Part shown: piece by piece, positions 35,611 to 48,519 of the stretch
Layout: each line of letters opens with the position of its first letter
How positions within the stretch are numbered: position 1 is the stretch's first letter
Source of the DNA: Ursus arctos
Taxonomy: Eukaryota > Chordata > Mammalia > Carnivora > Ursidae
Assembly: GCF_023065955.2 (NCBI RefSeq)
Contig: NW_026623100.1
Coordinates: 70,746,727 to 70,810,726 of the forward strand
Direction of reading: 5' to 3'
Length of the DNA: 64,000 nucleotides
The notes under the pieces: generated by a model
What the model saw: the letters and a program-made list of their open reading frames with translations, nothing else
Told to the model about the DNA's origin: nothing
The model's database searches: none
Made by a program: the position numbers and the translations under genes

Positions 35611-36539
35611 AGAGACTTTTGTCAAATAGGTGAATAAATGGAAGGAAAGAGAACTACTTTGCCCACATCTCTTCATCTACAAAAAATTGTGTTTAATCTT
35701 CACCTGAGAGTATGTCCAGTGTCTGCTGATGGCTTACTAGATGTAAAGCCCTCAGCCAGACTCTCAGTATCCCTTGTGGCAGAAAGACACTACCCATCTC
35801 CTATCGTGGGGTCTCGAATGTCAGTGACCCAGGCCTTTCCTAGGTATATAGGGGATCTGCTGGGGTTGAGCAAAGTCAGAGCAGTGGTACTGATACAAAG
35901 TGGGTGCTTAGTATCTGTGGGTGTAGATTGTTGGCAAACTTTAATTCTGATAAACTTAAAAACAAGTGTAACCGGTATGAATTTGATACATGACATTTGG
36001 ATGTAAGAAATGTCATATTTATTTTTCTAAATCAAATTTGGCTTAGCCCCCTGGCTCCTGGGATATCTAATCTTTGTCATTATTTATGTCCCCATCACTC
36101 CTGTCCTCCTTCTCCTCTTTTCTCTTCTTCACTGCTGCAGGGATGGATAAGGATGGGCTACAGAGAAGTGGACTGTGATCTCCTTTTTGCCATTTGTCCT
36201 CGCCCAGGACTGTGGCCCACTTGGAGACGGGAGGTCCTCAGGTAGCTGATTCCCTCTGTGCTACCCTCAGAATGGGGGCCTCACTGTAGCTCAGGGACTG
36301 TGCGTCTCAGCACTGGGCGCGGTGGCAGTCGTGAAGCTAATCCTGCAGCTATGCCTGAGGTGGACCCTGTCCTCCTTCCCCCAAGCCTCACCACCCGAGA
36401 GCCCTGGTCTGAAGCCCCTGATCTGTGGAACGTGCTGGCTCTCAGCCCCACTGCCACTTGTTTGGGGGGCCTGCCTGCCAGCCTGTCTCCATCAATTCCA
36501 CCGACACTCAGAGGTATTAGCCACCAGCCACAATGTAGC
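35611..36539. other. Unassigned DNA
   Basis: No gene or clear repeat. C/T-rich around 36090-36140. Confidence 0.35.
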
Positions 36540-36860
36540 CAGAAGATTTAATTATGAGTTACCTCATTTCATTCACATTTATGTGGCCAAAGCCCATCGC
36601 AGACAAAACACCAATAAAAGCCCAGGCCCAGAGAAACGCAAGGCTGTAGAGCAGAGGAAGCAGGGCCCAAAACTTGTGTCTTTTTTTTCTTTTCCTTTTT
36701 TGGCGAAAGAGAGAATGAAACAAGTTTAAGAACAATGTATAGTCCACATTTGATGGCTATAGAATGTGTATGGCCTTCAGCTGCTTCCAGCAAATTATTC
36801 ATGATCTATTTGAGCATTAGCTAGATGCTGACACCATGTCTCCATAAACTGACTCAGCCC
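36540..36860. promoter_or_regulatory. Possible conserved noncoding element
   Basis: A non-repetitive, AT-leaning island with TTTAATTATGAG, CACCAATAAAAGC, GAACAATG (SOX-like), AAATTATTCATGATC and a TGACTCAGC (AP-1/MAF-like) motif near 36851. It carries many factor-type motifs close together but no exon. Conservation is unknown. Confidence 0.25.
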
Positions 36861-37249
36861 CTGCATGGGCCCTGTGTGGGGCCTTCAACTTGGGGCCTTG
36901 ACAGGGTCCCATACCTGAGCCAGCTAACTCCCCTTAGGAGCAACTCTATGCTCACATCCACGGATGGGCCCTGGAAAGTGAAGCATTTGCAGGACCTTGA
37001 AGTGGGCCCCAAAACTGAGCTTGAGGACATGGGTGCCATCAATTTTTCCTGGGAACAATCTAGTCCAGGCACCCGCCCAGGCCCCAGACACCCCAGCCAA
37101 GCCCGGATTGTGTGTGATTTCCATCTGAGGAAAAGAGCCCATCTATTTGCATTTCTTATGGTTCACAGCTGGGGAGTAATTGTCCCTCACCTCACTTGCA
37201 GTCTCGCTGTGCAGCGCTTTTACCCTAAAGTGGTCCTAAAGCTTGGGCG
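36861..37249. other. Unassigned DNA inside a 207-codon chance frame
   Basis: A + strand open frame spans 36825-37448 and runs through an A-tract, giving a lysine run, so it is not credible as a gene. Nothing else recognised. Confidence 0.4.
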
Positions 37250-37392
37250 AATTGGAACTCTGGCCCATCATTCAGGAGATTCCTATAGCCCCTTCTGTGA
37301 CCTTTGCCAATTCGCTTCTCTCTTTGGGCCCTGGTTTTATTTTGTCTTTCAAAAGGCAGGAGGTATCCAAAAAAAAAAAAAAAAAAAAATCT
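37250..37392 (+). mobile_element. MIR SINE followed by an A-tract
   Basis: CTGTGACCTTTGCCAATTCG, CTTCTCTCTTTGGGCCCTGG and TTTTGTCTTTCAAAAGGCAG match the MIR core in sense. A run of about 20 adenines follows at 37370-37389. Confidence 0.6.
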
Positions 37393-39610
37393 TTTTTAAA
37401 GATCTGCGGGAGCCATTCTTCAAACAAAAAACTCCATATATAGAATAGATAACCTCTGAATTGATCGTTTGAGAGAGCGGGACAGGGACAATGCTGCTTA
37501 TTCCCCCGATCCTACTTTGCCCCCACAGTCTGCTCCCCTGACATCTTGTAAAGGACTCTGTACCCTGCAGGACTCCATCCAGCATCATTTGAAAACCACC
37601 AGTGTGGGTCATCTGTAAGGACACAGTGCTAGCCGACATTCGGATTCTTACCTCATCCTTACCTCAACAGAACAAAATAAAACCAAAATGGCTACAGAGC
37701 TCCCATAAGATCCAAGAATTGAGGCAGAGAAAATGTAGCCAGTGTCTTCATGAGAGTTTTCTCTTTCTCTTCTGTGGTTTGAAGCATTATGTGTTGACCA
37801 CCGGATGGCCTCCATTCTCTGGGCCTTGCCTTATCAGCCAGGTAGGTTTGTTCTGGCCTTTGGGAGGCCTGCCTCTCCTGGTCATCCCTCTACTGACCTA
37901 AGGGAGCTGTCAGAGCTTCCTGTGACTTGGAAGGGCCCAGGCCTTGAAACTCTCAGGATGGAACACTTGGGGTATATTGTCAAGGTTTTCCATCTCCTCT
38001 GGAGGGGCCTCCAACCCCCACCAGGGCAGGAGTAGCTGAAGGGGGGAGGTGAAATGGGGAGTACCAGCAGCTGGGGATTCAGGAGGGCATAATTGTTCTT
38101 TTCAGATTCTAGTTGGGTGAGGACCATCTGCTTAGTTCATAGTAGATGATTAATAAATATTTGTGGAGTAAATGAAAGTGGGGCAAAATAGGAAAGCAGA
38201 TTTCAACATACGAAGAAAATGTCTAGATTGCAGTCATTCACAGGTCTTGGCCACTGGTGGTACTGACTCAGTGGTCGATGGTCCTGTGGCAGAGACTCAA
38301 CGCTCAGAACACTGGATGGGGCTTGTACTTGAATTCTTCCCAGTCTGCTTTTTCCCCTTACCTCCCCCGGCATGGAGGTCTTAGAATCCAGAGGAAAAGA
38401 TGGCCCACTTTGGCTATCGCAAGTGCCTGGACAAGGTGACTTTCTTTGTCCCAGGAAAGCTGCCTTACTCCTGCCCAATTAGCCTGGTGAGGACTAGCCT
38501 AGGGAAATCTCCCCTTGTTAATGGTGTGGAGACTGAGCGGACAGAGATGTGTGTGTCCTGGGAGGCTCAGCCTGGAATGCTTCACTGCAGGCTCCAATCA
38601 TAGGGAGCCCCCCATTGGGCGGCCTAGTTCCCTCACTGGGTCAGTGCGGTAGATTTTGCTTTGCTAGCCTCATGTTGCAAGTGAGTTTTCAATTTCTGAG
38701 CTGGGAGGGAGGCCTGGCATTTTAACTTGGCTTTTCTTGGGTGAGGAGTTGCAGCTAGGTTGTCGGATGTACCTGGACTAGGAGGTTTCCTTTCTGACAA
38801 CAAGCTACTTGCTCCGTGATGTTTGGGGCTGTCCATCAGTACCCTGAAACTTGGTGGAGCTGGACAAGAATCTCCTAATGGCCTTGAAGAGATCTGGATT
38901 TGGAAAGGCCCTCAAAGCCCCCTCCTTCCTCCCTTGCCCACTAGAGAAACTCCTAGTGCGATCTCTGGCAGGTGGCCGTCCAGTACTAGGGTCTACCTAG
39001 TAGAGATCTCCACCTTTTGAGATGGCCCATTACACTCTGCACTGAGAAGATAGATACGGATGCATCTTGTAACCTGAAAAAGGATATAGATATGGCAGGT
39101 ATGACACCCCTATAACTTCCCAATAACCTGTAGCTATTCCTGGGTCCTGGCTCTGCCTTCTAGGGCCCTGAAGCCTGCGTTGTGCTCCCTCTGACCTAAG
39201 AAAGCCCTTCAGGATCTATAGGCAGCAAGGACCCTGCCCAGATCCTCAGCCACATCTGGGGCTGTGTGATGCTGTGAATCAGGACGCTCTCCTCCTCTTC
39301 TCAGGGAGGGCTACCAAGGCCCCCCAACAAGGAGCAGTCTCCCCTCCTGGTATTGTTATTGTGACAGGATTGGAGCCCCAGGGGAAGGGTGCAGCAGGCT
39401 TTGGGCTCTAACCAGAGGGAGTGTCTTTTCCAGGAGCCCTGGGAATCTTGGACTCTACCTGCTCCTGGCATTGGAAGGGGCTGACATGCTCTCATCCACT
39501 GGGGTAGCCTTTTTGGTTTGGGCCCTGTCTTCAAAAGCATCATCTAGTCAAATGTTGGAAAGCAGCTAAGGCTTTGCTCAGATTGGTGGAAGAAGGTAGG
39601 AGCAGGAAGG
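37393..39610. other. Mixed DNA with a short L2/MIR tail
   Basis: About 38125-38175 reads GTTCATAGTAGATGATTAAT, then AAATATTTGTGGAGTAAATG, the usual tail of L2/MIR. The rest shows no gene or confident repeat. Confidence 0.4.
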
Positions 39611-39617
39611 GGCAGAG

Positions 39618-39815
39618 CTCAGTATTTATTAACTTCCTGTGGTATGCTGGATTCTTTCATGTAGTGGCCCATTCAGCGCTCACCTAACTCCATGGGCTAG
39701 TGGTGTTCTTATTTCACTAGTTGGTGTTGACCCTCGGCCACAGTGGAGTTTAGATTGAACTTAGGACCACCTGACTCCAAAGCCTGTGTTCTCAGTTGCT
39801 GTACCAGCCTAGCTT
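39618..39815 (-). mobile_element. MIR SINE
   Basis: AGTATTTATTAACTTCCTGT, GGACCACCTGACTCCAAAGC and CTGTGTTCTCAGTTGCTGTA fit the reversed MIR from tail to head. Confidence 0.65.
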
Positions 39816-41640
39816 CATGGTCCAGCTCTGCATTGCTTAGGACAGACCTGCCTTCTCTCTGGGCCTCACGTTTCCCATTTAGAAAATAAGGAATTGGACT
39901 CATACCCCCTTAGAGAGCCATCATCTGTGAATCTTACCATGGAGTTTTCCTGAAACTGACTGAAGCCTGCAGGTGTTTTGGGAAGCATCAGACCCTTTCT
40001 GAGTGGACAGCATCATGTTCTAGAACTTTCTGGTCCGGAGAACAGGCAGTTGCTGGGTTTTCTTCTTTCACCATTGGTGTGTTTCCCAATCATAAAATGA
40101 TCCTCAGCATCCTCTGTTGGCAATGTGCCTCTCTCCCTAAGCTGGAGAATACCCCAACTGGCTTATCCTCTGTGCCCACAGTGGGTCTCCTGGGCTGGCA
40201 GTGTTGGCTATACACTGAACTCGAGGAGCCTTTCAGAGCCAGAAGAGCCCCAGGGCAGAGCTGATGAGTGGATTTGCGGCTTGTAGGTACAAGTGTATGA
40301 AGGCTGGACATCTGGGGTGCAGGCACTCCTGTCTGGGAAAGAAGATACACTCAGGCAGGGCTCAGCTCAGAAGCCAGGAAACATGGCCCCTGGTCAACTC
40401 CCAGTAAAAGACCTTCTTGTGGGGATCCTCTGGCGGGAAGATGCATCTTGGTGCTAGACGTTGGCTGGGTTTATGCCTTTGCTGGCTTTAGGATATGCTT
40501 AGTGAAAAGCCACCAGTTAAGAGCGGAGCCCACAGGAGCCTTTTGGCCCCAGCTCCTCCTTTTACTTCCCGGAGTTCTACCTCTAGAGGGAGCTTGCTGG
40601 AGCTGACTGGGGCATTGATTCCTCTGTGTGTTTGAGGGCTTTGGTGTTTAACAGGCACACGTTTGTTGTTGCAGACATGTACCCAGGGCATAGGTGCCAA
40701 TTGCAAACTCCATCACATACCTGGGTTCAGTGAACCAGACCCTCTCCTGTAGGCAGATGTCCTTGTGGGACAAGGTGACTTGCTTTAACTCTGCACCTGG
40801 TTTTGCCAGTGGGAAGAGGGACATTAACTCTTGGCATAACTAAAATGATTTTTCACGATGATGGGCTTCTTAGTGTGTGTTTAGTGAGAGTCCATGAGCA
40901 GGTTCAATATCCCATTTACAGGTAGTTGCGAAATCAGAGGTGTCCCAGCTGCAGGCGGAGGCTGAGCTCACAGGGGCGTGCCCATGTATGTGTGCAGGAG
41001 TCATACATCAGGGGCTGGTTGTGTGGGGTGCTGTCTAAGTTGTTATCCATACTCATTGATACGTATCCATCACACTTGGGCCCAGTCCCACAGCTTCCAT
41101 TTGGACCTGGACTCCATGTGACATTTGTTGCCAAATCTCTGTCATGTGTGATCCTCTGTAGAGCTTTCTGGCTTGGTGGGGGAAGGTCACCCAGCAGGAA
41201 CAGCTTCCTGGGAGGCTGTACAGAACTCCTTCAGGCCCCTTTCCTGGCCATTGGCCAGCCCGGGTTGGAGGGAAGGGGCTTTGAAAAGGCTCTTGCCTGT
41301 TGGCCATCCAGTATGCCTGAAAGGATACCAGCCTGATAAGTGAAGTTGCAATAAATCAAGACCATGTGGTCGGCTCCCCCTCGAGATGCTCCCTGTTAAA
41401 GAAATTGGTGGGTGGGAAACATTTTTGGCAATCAGCCCTGAAGCTTCTCTTATATCCTCTTTCTCTTTACTCTTCAACCCTCAAATCTGAGAGTCATATG
41501 GTTTATTTTTAAAACAGAAACAGCCAGGGACTCTCAGGTCTCAGGGGCCAAGAACATCGCTTCCCATCATTCAGGTCTAGCCTGGGAGCAGAACATATCC
41601 CTGGTGTGAATGCTGCAGAATTTGGTGTCATGAGGCTTGG
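39816..41640. other. Unassigned GC-rich DNA
   Basis: A MIR-like scrap (CCTTCTCTCTGGGCCTCACG, 39850-39900) lies at the left. No gene is supported. A CCTCTAGAGGGAGC stretch near 40581 faintly resembles a CTCF core. Confidence 0.35.
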
Positions 41641-41644
41641 AGTG

Positions 41645-41835
41645 ATGGGTGGGGGGAAGTGGGGGCATCTTTTGTGCTTATAGTGGGTCAGATGATGTAG
41701 GAAATCTTAGACTTTGTGTGCCGTGGCATTGGGAAGGGAACTAAAGCCCCAGAGAGGAGGAACTGGCCAACATTGTCAAGGGAAGCAGACCCAGGATTGG
41801 CTCCTACCCTTAGGTCTCCTGCTTTCAATTTAGGC
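41645..41835 (-). mobile_element. MIR SINE
   Basis: GGGAACTAAAGCCCCAGAGA, GGAACTGGCCAACATTGTCA and GCAGACCCAGGATTGGCTCC follow the reversed MIR order. Confidence 0.6.
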
Positions 41836-42334
41836 TTCTTAACATTGAGGAGACTTGAAGTTTGCTTTGGAGTTTGGTTTGAAAAAGAAAAGCCTTAGAG
41901 AAAGAAGGGAAAGGAAAGCCCTTCGGCCATAAAAATGGGAGAGGGAATTCTGGGATGATGGGAGAAAGTAAGTCTAAATGGCCAAGAGAATTTGCTTGAT
42001 ATGTGAGGGCATTGCAGGATCTTAGCGTCATGGGGATGGCTGAGGTGGGGTGAGTCAGGAAGTACTTGGATCAAGCCTGGCAAAGGATCACATTTAACTC
42101 CATAAAATGGCTGTTTCAAGGGGAGGATGACTGGTGATCCAGGACCCTGTTCTACGACAGTTTGCGTCACGGGGAGCCTGGTGCTCATGTTCAGTGGGTC
42201 ATTGATTGTTAGACAGATCATACCTTTGTACCGATGTTTAGGAATGTGTTCTAATTCAACAGTGGATTAGGACGAACTGGCATGTGAGTTTGTGAACATT
42301 CCTGGCTCTTTCTAAATTGTGCCCAGCTCTGCAG

Positions 42335-42465
42335 AAAAGGAAGTGGGTGAGCAGGGAAAGCACCCTGGACCCTGGGGCTTGAGTTTGAGCTCTGCAGCTT
42401 CCTCCCCCAGTGACTGTGGGTACATCTCTTCCCTTCCCCACATCTTCATTTCCTTATCACTTGCT
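42335..42465 (+). mobile_element. MIR SINE
   Basis: GGCTTGAGTTTGAGCTCTGC, GTGACTGTGGGTACATCTC and CACATCTTCATTTCCTTATC match the MIR head and core in sense. Confidence 0.65.
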
Positions 42466-45395
42466 GGTGATGGCCCTCCTTGCCCATAGTGGGGCCTATT
42501 GTTTTGTCTGCCCAGCTCTTATTTCCCTGCTCTTCTGATAATGATTCTCTATTCCTTATGGCAGGGACTCTCCTCCATGTTATTTGAATGGTCTTGGTGG
42601 AGGCCGCCAATATACTTCCTCTCCTCTCACCTCTGCTGACGATCATAACAGGATCAGTGGGTTTATCCCACCCTTCTGGGTGTTGTCATTTGATAGGAGT
42701 GTGTTGTAAAAGCGCATGACCAGAACTGTTCCTAAACACGTTTGAGATGCCCATGTGGGAAGTCCCCACCAAGAAGTAACTGAGGGAGCCCTGGGGGTGG
42801 TGCTGCTGAGTCCCTGTAGGTCGTGGTGGAGGTAGAAGCGAAGAGCCGCCATTCTGTTGTTATTGATGTGACCAGGCATCTGCCATGGGCTGGTGAGGCC
42901 TGAGATGGGACCGAGTTACCATTTGGATTATATCCATTTGGGTTCTTTTGCTTTCCAGGGATAGAAATCCCACTTAAGCAAAAAGAACTTATCTCACTTC
43001 TCTGAAAAGAGCAGAGTTGGGCTGGTTTCAGGCTTGGCTTCAGGCAGGACCTTATTCAGTCAGCGTCACCAGGATTCGGCACGTTTCTCTCTCTCTCTCT
43101 CTCTCTCCCTCTCCTTTTCTATCTCTTTCAACTTTGCTTCCTTTGGGCTGACTCCATCTGGACGTGGAATCCCTCCCTCAGGGTACTAAATGGCTGCCTT
43201 AGCTCCCAAACTTACATTTCCTCAGATTCAAGGCCAGCAGGAAATAGCAGCAGTCTCTTTCCTAGAAACTTGAGTCACCTTCTCATTGCCTCTCACTGGT
43301 TTGGACTGGGTCCTGTATCTGTCCCCAGATTAATGTGATGTGATGATCTAGTTGGCTTAAGCTTATGTTATAGGCTTTAGTCCTGATTATGGAGTGAAGC
43401 CCACCAAAACCCAACATCTAAGAGTTAGTGAGAGGATATGGTTGTCAGCAGAAGGGTGACTAGATTCCAGGTGGCAAAACCCACCAATGTCTCTACCATA
43501 AATGGTTAGCACCCACAGGTTGCTCAGAGCATCTCAGGGTAGCTCATGTCCTCTTCTTCATCGTGGACACTGTTAAGTATTAGGAATAAGGTGTTGGACA
43601 CCTCTTATGAGGTGATTACAATTTGGTTTCCAGGTGAAAAATAATGACCACTGAAGAATGCCAAAAGCTACTACTGGTGGTAGACGCAAACTGAAGTGGG
43701 TTAAGAAAATAAGTGTTCTTAGAAGCTTTGGACACATTAGAAGATGGAATGTTGAATTCAGCAGAGGCTTGCACCAATGGTGTAAATGAATTCGCCATGT
43801 GTTTTATGTGAAGACAGGAACAGGCACTTCCTAAAACCATTTCAGCAGCTTCTGTAACTGGTTCAAAATGGTTCACCAATTGGTAGAAAACTAAGGAAAG
43901 CTGAGAAAGCAGTTACTTGTGATTCAGGAGAAAGCCAGAATCCAGTACAAACATTTTTGTGTATCTTTGACTCTAGAGGGTTCACAACATCTAGAAATGC
44001 ATTTCTCAGGCATGTCAAGGGCCCACCCTTCCTTCCACCTTGCCCACTGCAGAACCAGCCCTGGCATCATAACTGAAGACCATCTGGTAGTAGACTCTAT
44101 TGTTTTTGCCTCCCCAACATTCATTTCTTGTACTTGGAGTCTCCCTTAAGCCTGTGGGTGCTGGCCAGGTCATCTGGTTGATGTTGAGGTCACTTAGGGA
44201 CTTTGGTTGGAGATAATCGTTTGCCTGGCACTGAAGTTTTTGATGAATGAGTGTGATAGGGAGTGGTAGTGAATAGATTGCCTGAAGGTATGAACCTCCA
44301 AAGAGCCGGATTTATACAAAACAGAGTGAAGAAGTATTGCTCTGGAAGAGCCTGAGATCAAGGAACATGTGAACTCCACCTCTTGAACTTGAAGATAAGC
44401 AGCTTCCTCTGGAGGATGCAGCAGGGGAAGTGCTGTTCTTGGGGATGGGGAGCCATGTGCCCCGTGACTATTTGCAGATGACCACAGCCTTGGGACTAGA
44501 CATACTTATTGGACAGCAAGTCTAGCCAAGTGTGGTCAGCCCTTTGAACATCTGCCATGGATACACTGTTCCCAGCACCTGCCCGACATCTCCTCTGTGC
44601 TCTTGCCAATGGCCAGGCCCCCCAGAAGTCCCTGCACAATGTTCCTACATGTTTGATGTCCCTGAAAGAAGAGGGAACACATAATCATGATTTAAAAATA
44701 AACAGCAGAAGACAAAGTATTTTGGTTCTTGGCTTTACCCTAGGCTGGTGAAGTCATCTCTGAGCAGACTTGCCACAGCGTACTTGGAGGCCTCTGAGGT
44801 TTGGCAGTGTTTCGGCTTTGTTGGGAGAAGGCTGGGCCTGTTCACAGATGACAGCGTCCATTTCAACCACAGTCATGATGAAGCTGGGGCAGGACCTTGA
44901 GCTGGCAGAGCGCTGCCATGGGCTTTCCCCTTGCCGATCCGTCTGCCTCTCTGTCTTCCTGTCATTTTTTTTTTCTCTTTTGGGGATAGGACAAAGCATC
45001 CCCACTGTTGACCAGAGAGAAACTTCACTGGTTCTGCCAAACACAGGCCAAACCTGTGCTGGGTGCTTGGTGGTGCTTCAGGATCACGCATACAAATGCA
45101 CGAGGGAAGAGGCAAAGTTCCAGTGCTAAAACTAAGCTTTGGAACATAGGTCATCTTTATGAAACAGGAGCCTTGGAAGGGGATGATCATGGAGATGACT
45201 TCTATCATGGAGGGCTTTGGGAGTCAAAGCCGCGAAAGGGAAAAGTATGGCGGCAGGAGGCATGGTGTTCACCAGAGACATTGAATCAATGTGTTATTCT
45301 CCCCAGAGCTTAGACCACTGAGCCTGGAGGAAAGGTTGCAGTATCTGTGGGTTATTTAGAAGTATATGGGTCTGGTATAATAAACTTATATCAGT
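42466..45395. other. Unassigned DNA with a (CT)n microsatellite
   Basis: A CT dinucleotide run is at about 43085-43109. Between 43600 and 45330 the composition is balanced and unique-looking; frames of 76-119 codons on both strands have no known family. No SINE or LINE copy is seen in nearly 3 kb, which is unusual for this window. Confidence 0.4.
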
Positions 45396-46070
45396 TTACT
45401 GTCCTGTGAAACCAGATTAAGATCTGAAGCCAGATGACAAACTGGGAAGGATATTTGCAATGTTAATGATAGGGCTACTAAGCCCAATATATGCAAGCCC
45501 TTTACCAAACAAAAGGAGAAAGAAAAACAAACCACATGGACAAATGGACAAATAAATTGAATAGTAAATTTACAAAAAGAAGAAATAAAGTGGTCGGAGC
45601 ATGTAAAAAGGTGTTCAACCTTGCTAATGATGAAAAAATATGAGTTAAAAATTGAGATATCATGTTGTGCCTATTGGGGAAGGTAAACAGATTGGGTTAA
45701 AAAAATAACAGTAATAGTCAAGGTGTTGAGAAATATTTAGTTCAAAAGAGTATGGATTAGTACAACCTATTTGCAAGGCTTTTGACAACAAGTATCAAGA
45801 CATAAAATACCATATACTTTGACCTAGAAATCCTGCTTTACAAAATTTAGCATAAGAAGGAAACTGAGTGGGGAAAGTTGTACGAGAATGCACTAGAATA
45901 TTCATTAATTTCTGATTAATAGAAAACTGGAAAAACTCCTAAATGTCCATTATTAAGGGATCAGTTGACTGAAGTGTGGCTCATCCTGCAAAGGAAAATA
46001 TGCGGTCATTAAAAAGTGATAGTGTAGCTTCAATCAATTTGAAAGAAAAGATATTCATGACATGTTTTCG
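45396..46070 (+). mobile_element. L1M 3'-region fragment, sense
   Basis: Ordered phrases of an old L1: ACTGGGAAGGATATTTGCAA, AAAAAGGTGTTCAACC, TTGACCTAGAAATCC, AACTGGAAAAACTCCTAAAT, GTCCATTATTAAGGGATCAG and CGGTCATTAAAAAGTGATAG. The coding potential is destroyed. Confidence 0.75.
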
Positions 46071-46385
46071 AGTGAACAAAACAAAACCACCTCAGGATGT
46101 AACCACTCCTCTAGTTGGGTCTTGCCCCAAAGTGGGCACATGCATTGACTCACAAACCAAACTGGGATGCTGTGGTCCAGGTGAGCAGCCAGTTAGTGGC
46201 ATTTTTAGCAAGTATGTTCTCAGAAACTCAGGGACAGAGGAGAGGCTGGGTGGTGTCCAACTTCCGTGTACCTACAGAAGATGACGTTCTGAGGGAGGTG
46301 AGTGGGGTGGGAGAACTCTGGTCCACGTGGGATCAAGTACCAGTGTGTATCCTGTATTCCACTCTTGTGATTTTTGGAAATGCAA

Positions 46386-46606
46386 CTGTTTTTTCTTTTT
46401 TAAATTTAATTAATTAATTTTTTGGGGGGAGGGGCAGAGGCAGAGGGAGAGAGAAACTTAAGCAGACTCCATGCTTAGTGTGGAGCCTGACTTGGGGATT
46501 GATCTCACAACCTCAAGATGATGACCCTGAGATCACGACCCAGAGATCACAACCTGAGCTGAAACCAAGAGTCCAGCCTTAACCACCTGCAACACCCAGA
46601 TGCCCC
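46386..46606 (-). mobile_element. SINEC carnivore SINE (old form)
   Basis: A T-rich reversed tail with TTAATTAATTAATT, a G/A-rich middle, internal repetition around GATCACGACCCAGAGATCAC, and a reversed head ACACCCAGATGCCCC. The duplication TGGAAATGCAA flanks it exactly (46375-46385 and 46607-46617). The internal repeat of the GAGATCA block is a local duplication within the element. Confidence 0.88.
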
Positions 46607-46679
46607 TGGAAATGCAAGGAGGGACCTTATGGTCAATTGCTGAAAAGTCTCCTCTTGTGTGTATATATCCCTGTCTTAC

Positions 46680-46830
46680 GGGTGCAGGGCTAAGGGCACA
46701 GCCTGTGGGGCCAGGCAACCCAGGAGGAGACGCTGGCTGCACCACTTACTAGTCCGGGGCCTTGGGTAGGTGACTTCACCTACCTGTCACCAGCTGTAAA
46801 ACACAGTGCCTGGCTCATCTGAAGTGCTGT
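46680..46830 (+). mobile_element. MIR SINE
   Basis: GGGCTAAGGGCACAGCCTGT, CTGCACCACTTACTAGTCC, GGGCCTTGGGTAGGTGACTT and ACACAGTGCCTGGCTCATC fit a near-complete sense MIR. Confidence 0.8.
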
Positions 46831-47480
46831 GTTTTCTATCATTTTTTTTTTTGCTTTTTTCTAGTATCTTTTTCTTAACTGACCATAAAACACAATCCAT
46901 TTTGGATACCATTTTTAAAGGAAGTAATTGAATTATTTCTCTTTAAAGTGAAACTGATTATGTGGAATCCCTAAAATTTTTCTGTTTTTAAACCCTGACC
47001 ATGAACAAGATTGAAATTTATATGGTCTTTGAGCACTTTCTTTTCTGGGGGTGAGAGGTTTATCTTGCATTCTTGTTCAGTCTTCACTCACCTTCCTACC
47101 CCGTGTCTCAGTAGCATTGGATGCAGCTGGTCACTGCCTCTTGTATAAAAAACCTTTCCTCATTTGCTGTCTGGGTCACAGGCTCTCAGCCCTCCCGCCC
47201 ACTGCCTGGCAGTGCCTTTACTGTTTCCTTGTCTTTTGACATCCAGACACTGGAGTGCTTCTCTTCTCTATTCACATGTTGCTTTGGGGATCTCACCTAG
47301 TCTCATGGCTTTGATACCTTCTTTGGGCAGGATGATCCTCTGTCCTGGTTTGCCCAGCAGAGTTCTGGGGTTTCCCATGTCACTTGGCATAATTAGCACT
47401 GCCTTTCAGTCTCAAAGAGTCCCAGTTGGAAAGCTGTATATGTTTACCCTGTCTATAGGCTGATGGCCCCTCAGGTTTTT
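46831..47480. other. AT-rich start of the AT-rich domain
   Basis: T-runs near 46842-46860, then AT-rich unique sequence, then C/T-rich text that may already be L2 upstream of 47480. No gene. Confidence 0.4.
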
Positions 47481-48470
47481 ATCTCAAGTCCTGACCTCTG
47501 CCTCCGCACTCCAGACCTAAATATGCAGCTGCCTAGCATATCACCATTTGATTAGCTAATTGGTATCACAAAAGAGACACGTCCAAAAATCTACCTTTTA
47601 ATTTCTCTTCCAGACCCACACTTTATACGTTCTTATAAATGATGTCTTCATTCTTCTGGTTTCTTGGCCAAAATCCTTGACTTCTCTATTTCTCTCAGAC
47701 CCTATGTCTGATCTGCCGACAGATCCAGTGGGTCGTATCTCTGGTGAGTGTTCAGAACCCAGGTAATACTCTTCTCCATCACCTGGGCGACCACTCTAAT
47801 CCAACCACTGGCATCTCTCACTGGAGTATTGAGAAGCCTCTTGGCTCCCCGTTTCCACGCTTGTCGTTTATACATACTCTCCGCACAGCAGCAGAGAGAT
47901 ATTTTAAAACATGCCAGGTTGTGGCAGTCTTCTGCTCAAAATTCTCCCATTGACTTTGCATGATGTAGTAGGTAAAATCCCTAATCCTTGCATGATTCAG
48001 GCCCCTGAGATCTGACCTCTCTGCCATCGTTTACTCTTCTTGCTCACTCATCTGCATTTCAGCTACATTATCCATTCTGCTGTTTCTCATACTGGCATGC
48101 TCCTGCCTCAGGACCTTTGCACCTGTTGTTCTTTTTGCCTGGCATTCTCTTCTCTAATTTATCCAATGGCTCACTCTCTCACTGTTCTCAGGTCTCTGTT
48201 CAAATCTTTTCTTATCAAAAAGGTCTTCACTAAGTATCCTGTAAGACAGACTTCCTTCATTACTCTCTCCTGAGACTTTCTTATTCATAAAACTTATCAG
48301 CATCTGATGTATTATAGGATAACTTTTTTTTTTAATTGTCTGCTTTCCCTGACTAGGATATAACTTCATAAGGCCAGGATTTTAACCGCTTTATCTGCAG
48401 TGTGTAGAACAGCGCCTGGAATGTAATAGGCACTCATTAAAATTTGTTGAGTAGATTCAGAAAGTACATA
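47480..48470 (+). mobile_element. Long L2 LINE segment
   Basis: Nearly 1 kb of ordered L2 3' text: TTGTGGCAGTCTTCTGCTCA, GGCCCCTGAGATCTGACC, CAGGACCTTTGCACCTGTTG, GGTCTCTGTTCAAATC, GTGTAGAACAGCGCCTGGAA and TAATAGGCACTCATTAAAAT. It ends TTTGTTGAGTAG. Confidence 0.82.
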
Positions 48471-48519
48471 CCAAGCACATAATATGTTTTTTAAAATATT
48501 TATTTAGGCATTCAAGAAT

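Noticed and set aside
36825..37448. 207-codon + strand open frame
   Set aside because: It reads through a MIR fragment and a run of about 20 adenines, giving a lysine run, and shows no domain.
43085..43109. Regular short repeats that might suggest a repeat array such as CRISPR
   Set aside because: Plain CT microsatellite in mammalian DNA; there are no spacers and no repeat units of suitable length.
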